Shown piece by piece: positions 53,019 through 60,787 of a stretch of 64,000 nucleotides of DNA. The DNA comes from Vibrio atlanticus (lineage in GTDB: Bacteria; Pseudomonadota; Gammaproteobacteria; Enterobacterales; Vibrionaceae): NCBI RefSeq assembly GCF_024347315.1, contig NZ_AP025461.1:1116001-1180000 (forward strand), written 5' to 3'. The first letter of the stretch is position 1. Each line of letters opens with the position of its first letter. The notes under the pieces were generated by a model. That model did not search any database and was not told the origin of the DNA. It saw only the letters and a program-made list of their open reading frames with translations. The translations under genes and the position numbers were made by a program.

Positions 53019-53331
53019 GATTGCCTCTCTATAAATTTGTTTAAGTGGTTCGTTCTGATGACAAGAATAATAGGTGATTTTTTACACGTTAAAAAATGAC
53101 TAAATTTGGACTTTCAGATTAGTTTTTCTAATAAAACAAACCGTTAACAACGCATGAAAATACATATTCACAAATGGTGACTATAAATTCACAATGGCGT
53201 TAAAATCATGCATTTAGTACAAATACCCTTCAAATCACAGTGGCCAATGTCACAAAAAATTTACATAAATAAATTTCCAACTTCATCGGCCACGTACCGA
53301 TTATAAACTTTTCGATAAGTTATATTTGTTT
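53019..53331. other. 313-bp AT-rich intergenic region, no gene seen
   Basis: It contains the promoter of the DUF1127-like gene. I see no hairpin, RNA gene or supported frame. It is among the most AT-rich stretches of the window. Confidence 0.45.
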
Positions 53332-54333
53332 CTAATTCACTTGTTCAATGTCTGGCTTCTTCGCATAAATCGACGCTATAACCGCAATCGTCATAGTAGA
53401 AATCAGCACCGCTAACGACCAATACGTTGGGATAGCCCATTCGCTGTCGACCAGTAGCATTTTCACACCAATGAAGACCATGATGAACGCCAATGCTGGC
53501 TTCAAGTAGATGAACTTATCCATCATGCCTTGCAGAACAAAGTACAAAGAGCGAAGGCCAAGTAGCGCAAATACGTTTGCAGCAAGTACCAGGAACGGTT
53601 CTTGCGTCACAGCAAAGATAGCTGGGATAGAATCCAGTGCAAACATCACATCCATAACTGCAATCGCACCGATCACCAACATCATTGGAGTGAATGCCCA
53701 TTTTGCACCCTGTTTAACCAACAATGCAGGACCATGAAAATCCTCTGTTACCGGCATCACTTTACGAAGTAACTTCTCTGGTAGTGTATTTACACTTTCC
53801 TCTTCGCCCTTGTCTAACGCCAGTTTAATACCAGTACCAATCAAGAACGCAGCAAACACGTAAAGCACCCAGTGGTATTCAGCCAACAGCTGTGCGCCTA
53901 GTGCGATCATAATTGCACGAAGTACCAGTGCACCAATTACGCCCCAAAGAAGCGCACGAGGTCTTAGATGCTCAGGAACTTGGTATTGAGCAAAGATCAT
54001 CGCGAAAACAAATAGGTTGTCTACACTGAGTGATTTTTCTAGCAAGTAACCCGTAATGAATGACACGGTTGCTTTTTGCGCTGTGTAGTCACTATTTGGC
54101 GCATAAATGTCCCAGAATAAGTAAATAGAACCAGCAAACAAAAATGCAAGTACAAACCAAAAAACGCTCCAGATTGCCGCTTTTTTAATTGTGACGTTCC
54201 CACCACGAGTCTGATAGATATCAATAGAGACGAGTATCACTGTTAGCAGGAAAAAACCCGCATAAGTCGTCATGATTGGCGATGAAAAAAAGGATTCACT
54301 ATTTGTAGATAATAGAGATTGAGTTGAGTTCAT
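53332..54333 (-). CDS. alx: TerC/Alx-family membrane protein, likely manganese exporter
   Basis: 333 residues from ATG 54333 (MNSTQSLLSTNSESFF), fixed by GGAGG five bases upstream. About nine spans with the TerC signatures SLSVDNLFVFAMIF and MDVMFALDSIPAIFAVT, whose acidic residues are thought to bind metal. TerC/Alx proteins export manganese, some to supply secreted enzymes. A yybP-ykoY manganese riboswitch precedes it, supporting this role and induction by manganese or alkaline pH, as for E. coli alx. Confidence 0.92.
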   Translation of the reverse strand: MNSTQSLLSTNSESFFSSPIMTTYAGFFLLTVILVSIDIYQTRGGNVTIKKAAIWSVFWFVLAFLFAGSIYLFWDIYAPNSDYTAQKATVSFITGYLLEKSLSVDNLFVFAMIFAQYQVPEHLRPRALLWGVIGALVLRAIMIALGAQLLAEYHWVLYVFAAFLIGTGIKLALDKGEEESVNTLPEKLLRKVMPVTEDFHGPALLVKQGAKWAFTPMMLVIGAIAVMDVMFALDSIPAIFAVTQEPFLVLAANVFALLGLRSLYFVLQGMMDKFIYLKPALAFIMVFIGVKMLLVDSEWAIPTYWSLAVLISTMTIAVIASIYAKKPDIEQVN

Positions 54334-54344
54334 TATTCCTCCGG

Positions 54345-54372
54345 GCGGAAGAACTGTACAAAGACCTTCCGC
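54345..54372 (-). promoter_or_regulatory. Hairpin next to the alx ribosome site, probable expression platform
   Basis: GCGGAAG and CTTCCGC (54372-54366 and 54351-54345 on the minus strand) form a 7-bp stem ending just before the GGAGG of the TerC/Alx gene. It lies between the riboswitch aptamer and the start codon, where it can compete with translation. Confidence 0.6.
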
Positions 54373-54415
54373 AAACAAAACATATCAAGTTCCACGACGG
54401 ATCTTGACTGTGATT

Positions 54416-54525
54416 GCGTTGGTCTCGTTGAAGTGAAATATGGGATTTCACCTTTACATACCGGATAGGCTCTTAGCCTAACGAGATGACGACATGTAAA
54501 CTTGCGCTAACTACTCCCCAAACGC
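54416..54525 (-). ncRNA. yybP-ykoY manganese riboswitch
   Basis: On the minus strand the conserved GGGGAGTAG (54519-54511) begins the aptamer. The P1 stem is GCGTTTGG (54525-54518) with CCAACGC (54422-54416) and one bulge. An internal arm contains ACATGTCGTCATC and TAGGCTAAGAGCCTA, and GAGACC closes the second binding loop next to P1. These are the hallmarks of the manganese-sensing yybP-ykoY class found before alx and mntP. It lies about 80 bp upstream of the TerC/Alx gene on the same strand. The remaining part of the 54526-54743 gap has a weak hairpin (54584-54604) that may end the small upstream gene. Confidence 0.85.
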
Positions 54526-54743
54526 GTGGATAATATTCCCCTATTTGTGTTTCGTCTATTAAAATTTGCACTAGAAATACAAAAAAGGAGCAAATGCCCC
54601 TTTCTTATTGATGCCACCCTGTCAAATAGACACTCGAATTGATTCTAAGAATAAATCCGCTAACCAAATTCACGATGGCACTGCGTAGTTACACTGCAAA
54701 ACGATCAAGTAATAATTCTGCGCAAATTACAATCTCGCGTAAA

Positions 54744-54839
54744 TTACAATCCTGCAGTCGGTATCAAATACACTAACGCAGACCAAACCGATACCCAACC
54801 AACCACCGCTACTGCATCTAACCAATCTTTCTTATCCAT
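54744..54839 (-). CDS. 31-residue single-span membrane protein
   Basis: ATG at 54839 is preceded by GGAG seven bases upstream. The protein begins MDKKDWLDAVAVVGWVSVWS and ends ALVYLIPTAGL: a charged start and one membrane span. A longer frame to 54929 lacks a ribosome site. It stands between the nucleotidase gene and the manganese riboswitch, on the same strand as both. Function is unknown. Confidence 0.65.
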   Translation of the reverse strand: MDKKDWLDAVAVVGWVSVWSALVYLIPTAGL

Positions 54840-54942
54840 GCTTATCTCCACAAGAAGTGTGACCTGCAGGAATAAAGCATAAACAGTGCCAAATTTATAA
54901 ACAGCTATAACTAATAATGTTAAGTGCAATCATTGATGCTGA

Positions 54943-56682
54943 TTATCTAAAACACTCCATGCAATTCAGCGGTTCATTGTGTTTAAGAGACTCTGGGTAT
55001 TCTTGTAGAAACTCGATAAAACAGTCGGCCATAGAATCGGTCGTCACCACGCCATCACCTATCATATCTAAGACGGCGTTATAGCCCTCTTTTCCTTTCA
55101 TGGTGTAGGCTGACGACGCGCCTCGGTAAATTCGGTCACGAGAAACTGGCTGCCAACCGGATGTTTCAGAGTGTATTTCTAAATGGTGAATCCTATGCCC
55201 TATAGGCGCTTCTTTGTGGTAGCAGAACCTTAGATTATGAGTATAAGGAAAGCTGCCGGAACCTGTGCCCACGACACCATTATCGATCGCGTTATTGATT
55301 GCACCTTCAAGCATGCCAGCGATCGTTTCACCTTTTACTTCATACACACCAATGGGTACGGCAAACGGTAGTAGTTTTCCGGCAATATCGGCAACGGATA
55401 CATCACCACTATTGAGTGAATTTCGCACTCCACCAGAGTTGTGAATCGCAAATTCAACCTGATGCCCTTTTTTGTTCATTAGGTAGTGAAATGATTGAGC
55501 AACCAAGGGCGCAAGCTGACTTGGACCTTTCTCATCCGGGATCCGAATATGGCGCAGTGTTGTGTCTGCATGAGCAATCACTTGTTGCTGAAGCTTTCGA
55601 ACTCTCGGCTGGTATTTATCCGTCAGAATACTCTGCAGCTCAGGATCTTTTTTACACACTGCAATATTAGGGTGATTATTTAAAAACTCACATGCCATGT
55701 CGTGGGCATCGTCTTGCCCTACTTCACTCAATTTCGCGTCTATAAACAGTCGACGGCCTAACAGCAGTTCGTTCTTACCGTTGAAGTGAGTCACTTTGCC
55801 TTCAGCATCGAACTCGATTTCGCAGTGTCCTAGGCTCATGGCGTGGAAACCCGCTTGCACAACATAGGTGTCATCGACTTTCACTCCGTAATCATCATCT
55901 TTAACTAAGCCAATATCAGAGAAATCACCTTGTAAGCGATGACTATGACCACCAACAATGACACCAATACCTGTTACGTTGGCTGCTAACTCTAAATCAG
56001 CTTCGTAACCAAGATGACTAAGTAACACAATCTTGTTGATACCAGCTTTATGAATCTGCTCAATGGTCGCTTTTGCTGTTTCTAAAGCATTTTCAAATGG
56101 TGTATCGATATCTGGATTGGCAATGCCTGCCATTTTGTCGATGCTTAAGCCGAATATTGCAACCTTCTCGCCATCAAACTCTTTCGTTATAAAAGAGGCA
56201 CTTCGCGTTACAGTCAGATAGGGTTTAACAATTTCGTTGTCCGCTAAGGTATGAGTTTTATTGATATCCTCATTCGATAGATTCCAGTTACCGGCCAACA
56301 GTGGGAATTTGATTCTTTTCGCGAAAATCGCAACGGGCTCATTACCCATATCTAGCTCGTGATTGCCAAGCGTCATGGCATCTATATTAAGGGCATTCAA
56401 CAAATCGGCGTTGGCTTTTCCCTTGAATAAAGAAAAGTACAAAGTCCCCTGGAAGCAGTCACCAGCATGCAGGAACAGGGTTCCAACCTTCTGACGCTGG
56501 GCATCTTGTTCTATTTGTTTGAAGCGTGTTGAAATTCGAGCAAAGCCACCAGTACTGACATAAGGTTCAATGATGTGGTTGTTCATTTTAAGTGATAGCT
56601 GTAACGAGGTTGGTTCAAAGTATGAGTGGGTGTCGTTGATGTGTGCCAACACTATTTTTGTCGGCTTATTCTTTTTAGTCAT
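54943..56682 (-). CDS. 5'-nucleotidase/UDP-sugar hydrolase family metallophosphatase, no signal peptide
   Basis: A 579-residue protein. The calcineurin-like domain (about 1-330) has the metal motifs NDTHSYF, HAGDCFQG, LGNHELDMG and VGGHSHRLQG. The C-terminal 5'-nucleotidase domain (about 365-550) has NSGGVRNSL and YRGASSAYTMKGKEGYN with the substrate-clamping aromatic residues. The family (UshA, NutA) is usually periplasmic, but this protein starts MTKKNKPTKIVLAH without a signal, so it should be cytoplasmic. The extreme C-terminus is Cys-containing (CMECFR). Confidence 0.87.
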   Translation of the reverse strand: MTKKNKPTKIVLAHINDTHSYFEPTSLQLSLKMNNHIIEPYVSTGGFARISTRFKQIEQDAQRQKVGTLFLHAGDCFQGTLYFSLFKGKANADLLNALNIDAMTLGNHELDMGNEPVAIFAKRIKFPLLAGNWNLSNEDINKTHTLADNEIVKPYLTVTRSASFITKEFDGEKVAIFGLSIDKMAGIANPDIDTPFENALETAKATIEQIHKAGINKIVLLSHLGYEADLELAANVTGIGVIVGGHSHRLQGDFSDIGLVKDDDYGVKVDDTYVVQAGFHAMSLGHCEIEFDAEGKVTHFNGKNELLLGRRLFIDAKLSEVGQDDAHDMACEFLNNHPNIAVCKKDPELQSILTDKYQPRVRKLQQQVIAHADTTLRHIRIPDEKGPSQLAPLVAQSFHYLMNKKGHQVEFAIHNSGGVRNSLNSGDVSVADIAGKLLPFAVPIGVYEVKGETIAGMLEGAINNAIDNGVVGTGSGSFPYTHNLRFCYHKEAPIGHRIHHLEIHSETSGWQPVSRDRIYRGASSAYTMKGKEGYNAVLDMIGDGVVTTDSMADCFIEFLQEYPESLKHNEPLNCMECFR

Positions 56683-56920
56683 ATTTTCTTCTCTCTTTGT
56701 CCCTTCATACTAGGTCGAGAATCATGACAGAATCGTGAATTTTATGAAACTGCACTGCAAAAAAATACTCGAGATAGATCGAAAATCTCATTTTGCACCG
56801 TATAAATAAACAACGGGTTTTGTGACAGGTGAGCATACCAGATTTGTGTTTTTCGATTATGATTAAAGATATCTGTTAGCTTTCAAACAATTAGCAGAGC
56901 CTTCCGTTAGGAGTAAGCCT

Positions 56921-58693
56921 ATGCAACTAGAAAGAATCGAGATTTCTGGCTTTCGAGGTATTAAGCGCATGTCTCTTGCGTTTGATGAGCTAACCACGCT
57001 TATTGGTGAAAATACTTGGGGTAAGTCTTCATTATTGGATGCCCTTTCCGTCGTTCTCCCTTCAGACGGAGTTCCATATCACTTCGAAATGACCGATTTC
57101 CATGTCGATTACTCAGTTTCACATCCACAGTCTCAACACCTTCAAATTGTTCTCGCATTAAAAGCCAACGATAAAAGTGAGCTAAATGCAGGACGTTATC
57201 GCAAACTCAAGCCGGTGTGGGTTCAAGACGAGTTTGGTGTTTTTCGTATCTATTATCGAATCAGTGCCACGTTAGAGCAGTATGAAACGACAACACACTA
57301 TGCATTTTTGGGGTTGGACGGAAACCCTCTCAAGCTTCATCACTCAGAAAAGCTCGCTCAAGAATTAATGACGTTACACCCTGTAATTCGTTTGAGAGAC
57401 GCAAGGCACTTCGATCGCCCTTTCAACGGCAATTCACTTAACCACAATGCTCATCTACCGGGTAATGTTCACACTAACACCGTTCATGCTAGTAACGGGC
57501 ACGCTAATAATGTGAGTGGAAATGGTAACGGCCAGAGTCAAACAACCAATGGTAATGGCAGCAATGGAAACGGAAATGGGCGTCAGGCAAGGATAGAAAA
57601 ACGCATCGACAACACCTGCCGTCGCCTTATGGCGATACCCGGACATGTTAATAAAGGTGAAATGCGCAGTAGTCTTGAGTCGATGCAAAGCCTGATAGAA
57701 CACTACTTTTCTTTCAAGAGTAACTCTCGCCGGAACCCAAGAAAACAGAGGGATGGCCTACTTTATTCAGCGGGTGCCAATGATCAGAGCATTCATCAAC
57801 TTGTGGAAGAAACCAAGAACAAACAAACTCGTCTGCTGTTCATGGGGCTACTTAACGCATACTTACAAGCCAAAGGACCGACTGACTTAAGACGATGCGC
57901 GCGCCCTCTTTTGATTCTTGAAGATCCAGAAGGTCGATTGCACCCAACGCACTTGGCAAGGGCTTGGAGCTTGATGCAAAAGCTGCCCATGCAAAAAATC
58001 CTGACCACCAACAGTGGCGATCTACTTGCTGCTGTGCCGCTTCAATCGATTCGTCGTTTGGTACGTCAGTCAGATAAAACCATAGCCAACCAGCTCAATG
58101 TGAACCACTTCAGCAAAGATGAACTTCGTCGAATTGGTTTTCATATTCGTTTTCACCGGTCCGGCGCTCTGTATGCTCGCTGTTGGTTGTTGGTAGAAGG
58201 TGAAACCGAAGTCTGGTTGTTTAACGAGTTAGCCAACCAATGTGGGTATAACCTTGCTGCGGAAGGCGTTCAAATTATTGAGTTCGCGCAGTCTGGTCTT
58301 AAAGCGCTCATTAAAGTAGCGCAAGAGTTTGGTATCGATTGGCACGTGGTGACTGACGGAGACGCTGCTGGTAAGAAGTATGCGGCGACTGTGCTATCTA
58401 AACTCGGTAATGATCAAGAACGACATCGCCTCACAGAACTGCCTGACAGAGACATCGAGCACTACTTGTATATGAATGGGTTTGAGAACTTTTTCAGAGA
58501 CATGGTTAAGATTCCTTATGACCACCCTATTCCAGCGAAAAAAGTTGTGGCTAAAGTTCTCAAGAAACATGCAAAACCAGACCTGGCTTTAGCGATCGTG
58601 TCTCATTGTGAGAATCAAGGACAAGACTGTATTCCATTGTTGTTGAGATGGACTTTGAAACGCGTGATCACCATGGCAAACGGAAATACCTAG
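56921..58693 (+). CDS. ybjD: YbjD-like OLD-family ATPase with TOPRIM domain and Asn/Gly-rich insert
   Basis: A 590-residue protein. Walker A is GENTWGKSS (29-37), the ABC-like ATPase continues through LILEDPEGRLHP (Walker B/D-loop), and the C-terminal TOPRIM domain has WLLVEGETEVW and HVVTDGDAAGKKYA. This matches E. coli YbjD as I remember it, in the OLD nuclease superfamily. Residues 169-220 are an Asn/Gly/His-rich low-complexity insert absent from E. coli. OLD proteins range from phage defence to DNA repair; the cellular role of YbjD is not known. AGG lies upstream of the ATG. Confidence 0.9.
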   Translation: MQLERIEISGFRGIKRMSLAFDELTTLIGENTWGKSSLLDALSVVLPSDGVPYHFEMTDFHVDYSVSHPQSQHLQIVLALKANDKSELNAGRYRKLKPVWVQDEFGVFRIYYRISATLEQYETTTHYAFLGLDGNPLKLHHSEKLAQELMTLHPVIRLRDARHFDRPFNGNSLNHNAHLPGNVHTNTVHASNGHANNVSGNGNGQSQTTNGNGSNGNGNGRQARIEKRIDNTCRRLMAIPGHVNKGEMRSSLESMQSLIEHYFSFKSNSRRNPRKQRDGLLYSAGANDQSIHQLVEETKNKQTRLLFMGLLNAYLQAKGPTDLRRCARPLLILEDPEGRLHPTHLARAWSLMQKLPMQKILTTNSGDLLAAVPLQSIRRLVRQSDKTIANQLNVNHFSKDELRRIGFHIRFHRSGALYARCWLLVEGETEVWLFNELANQCGYNLAAEGVQIIEFAQSGLKALIKVAQEFGIDWHVVTDGDAAGKKYAATVLSKLGNDQERHRLTELPDRDIEHYLYMNGFENFFRDMVKIPYDHPIPAKKVVAKVLKKHAKPDLALAIVSHCENQGQDCIPLLLRWTLKRVITMANGNT

Positions 58694-58771
58694 CTTCTTG
58701 CTTATCTGATAAGTGCTATTAGTTCTTCTGTCGATAATTTCTTGAATTGACTAAGGAACCAAAACCAAAAA

Positions 58772-58793
58772 AGGCACACCAAGTGGTGTGCCT
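58772..58793 (-). terminator. Intrinsic terminator of the DUF1097 gene
   Basis: AGGCACACCA (58772-58781) pairs with TGGTGTGCCT (58784-58793). On the minus strand six T follow. It can also attenuate read-through from ybjD. Confidence 0.85.
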
Positions 58794-58854
58794 GTATAAA
58801 TCGATATACAAATTAATTGGGGGTTATCTTGCAAGAGTTCACAGTGACTAAACT

Positions 58855-58892
58855 AAGGTTAGGTTAACGAATTAAGGCTAGGTTAACGAATT
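58855..58892. repeat. 19-bp tandem duplication at the end of the DUF1097 gene
   Basis: Two adjacent copies of AAGGCTAGGTTAACGAATT (first copy with one base change) at 58855-58873 and 58874-58892. The second copy reaches into the stop codon of the DUF1097 gene. Confidence 0.85.
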
Positions 58893-59385
58893 AAGCCTTC
58901 GCTTGCTTAGCGTGTTGTTCAACCGCTTCCGAAGATTGAGTCGATTTTTCGTGAAGCCAAAGCCCCGTTGCTTTCATCAAGTATCCAAAGACACCACCAA
59001 GCAGTAAAGATGGCACGACAAGTTGCCAATCGCCGCCTGCTGCAAACGTCGCACAGCAACCAATGAAGGTTCCTGGGATATAACCTAGCCACGCTTGTTT
59101 GGCTTGAATACACATAAAGAAAGCGACAACAGCGGTAATCATATAGCCTAATATCTCTAACCCTGCGAAGGTTGAGCTTTCGATAATCACCATTGCCCAG
59201 AATACACCTGTCATGTTGGTCAGTAAGCTGCCTGCTAGTCCTTTAACACCGCCTGTTGGCGAAGCAAAATAACTGGTGCAACCTAAGAAACCGGCCCATG
59301 ACAGCAAGCCGAAAGAGATAGCTATCCATCCCCATAGACCTGACAAAATACCTGTTGTTAATGAAATCGCGACTAATGTACTCAT
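58891..59385 (-). CDS. DUF1097 membrane protein (YcdZ-like)
   Basis: A 164-residue inner-membrane protein with about five spans. Family features are SGLWGWIAISFGLLSWAGF at the N-terminus, SPTGGVKGLAGSLLTNMTG in the middle and GTFIGCCATFAAGGDWQLV. The cytoplasmic tail is Glu/Gln/Ala-rich. No function is known. Confidence 0.85.
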   Translation of the reverse strand: MSTLVAISLTTGILSGLWGWIAISFGLLSWAGFLGCTSYFASPTGGVKGLAGSLLTNMTGVFWAMVIIESSTFAGLEILGYMITAVVAFFMCIQAKQAWLGYIPGTFIGCCATFAAGGDWQLVVPSLLLGGVFGYLMKATGLWLHEKSTQSSEAVEQHAKQAKA

Positions 59386-59588
59386 ACTATTTCTAAAGCC
59401 TAATTACGAAATTCATCGCACCGGATTTAGCCTCACTTAAAATCAAGTAAGCATATTATGGGAAGAACGCCTTCTTTTAGCCGATCATGATCACATTAAT
59501 AATGTACACGAATGTGCATTTATCACCAGATAGAGACCGGAATCGCTTATTCAACACATTGGGTTATCAGCGTATTATCAAATTACCG

Positions 59589-60494
59589 TTATAGAACCGA
59601 CGGCTTACCTTTCATCATGCGCTTGCCTTCTCGCTTAATACATTCAGCAAGTGGGTTTTCTGCCATATCAGCACGCCAAATAAACGAAAGCGTACGTTCC
59701 ATTTCAAGCTCAGGAACATTCAAAGTAACGAGCTGGCCAGATTCAACAAACTGCTCGACATCGAGATAAGGTAAACACGTTAAATATGGGCCGTTTGCTA
59801 CCAAACTTCTTAAAACAGGAACGTGTTCATATTCTCGCCAAACATCAAGATCACCAATTAAATGATGAATAGAGCTATCAAAAACTTTGCGAGTACCTGA
59901 ACCATGTTCACGCAATACCCACTTCGCTTGTTCTAGTTGCGCCAAACTGACACGTTCACGCTTTGCAAATGGGTGATGAGCCGATGCAACCACCGTTAAA
60001 TGGTCGGTACACCACACTTCTTGATGAACTCGGTTATCGTCGCAGCGACCTTCGATAACGCCAAGGTCATATTGGTAATCTAATACGCCATCTATAACCG
60101 CATCGGTACTTTGTACACCAAGCGAGATTCGCATCTCTGGAAAGTCGTTATCAATAATACTGATGAGGTCTGGAACCAGGTGTTCTGCCGGGGTTTGGCT
60201 CGCACCGAGTTTGAGCTCTCCACTCAATAAATGCTGCTCGTAAAACCCCATTTCAATTTGCTGTGCATCTTGCAGTAAACGCTTCGCTTTTGGCCTCAGC
60301 CACATGCCCCAATGAGTGAGCGCCATTTGCTTGCCCTGCCTTTCAAACAAAGGCCTGCCGAGCATTTTTTCCAACTGTGCAAGAGACATACTTGTCGCCG
60401 ACTGAGTCAATGCAAGCCTATCAGCTGCCTGACTTACGCTTCCCGAATCTGCTACCGCGTCAAAGACGGCGAGTTGCTTTAATGAATAACGCAA
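59589..60494 (-). CDS. LysR-family transcriptional regulator (YeiE/CysB-like group)
   Basis: A 301-residue regulator. The winged helix-turn-helix is at about 2-60 (SVSQAADRLALTQSATSMSL) and the effector domain follows. The start is TTG at 60494, supported by AAGGA seven to eight bases upstream and by the family N-terminus (RYSLKQLAVFDAVADSGSVS). It is divergent from the formate/nitrite transporter gene and is its most likely regulator. Confidence 0.9.
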   Translation of the reverse strand: MRYSLKQLAVFDAVADSGSVSQAADRLALTQSATSMSLAQLEKMLGRPLFERQGKQMALTHWGMWLRPKAKRLLQDAQQIEMGFYEQHLLSGELKLGASQTPAEHLVPDLISIIDNDFPEMRISLGVQSTDAVIDGVLDYQYDLGVIEGRCDDNRVHQEVWCTDHLTVVASAHHPFAKRERVSLAQLEQAKWVLREHGSGTRKVFDSSIHHLIGDLDVWREYEHVPVLRSLVANGPYLTCLPYLDVEQFVESGQLVTLNVPELEMERTLSFIWRADMAENPLAECIKREGKRMMKGKPSVL

Positions 60495-60742
60495 AATCTA
60501 TCCTTAATTCTTTTAATAACTTATGTCCTGCTGCTCGTTTTTTGTTAAGCCGATGAGCAATCAATTTCATTCTACGCCTAACCAAATCTATATCAATATT
60601 TTTGATGTGGTTTCTAAAAATTATCAATTTTACCTCTACCCCCCAACACCCTAATCTGGAATGGCAGGACACAACGAGCCCTGCAAAACATTACTGATTA
60701 ACCATTACGGATTAACCAAGTCATTAACACTAGGAATTACAC

Positions 60743-60787
60743 ATGACGGATTGTTTAAGGGGGGGATATGGCAACCAGCACTTCTGA
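60743..60787 (+). CDS. Possible 14-codon leader ORF overlapping the transporter start
   Basis: ATG at 60743 has AGGA seven bases upstream and reads MTDCLRGGYGNQHF before TGA at 60785. It crosses the transporter ATG (60768) in another frame. A run of seven G (60759-60765) lies inside it; loss of one G would join it in frame to the transporter. Whether it is translated is unknown. Confidence 0.35.
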   Translation: MTDCLRGGYGNQHF

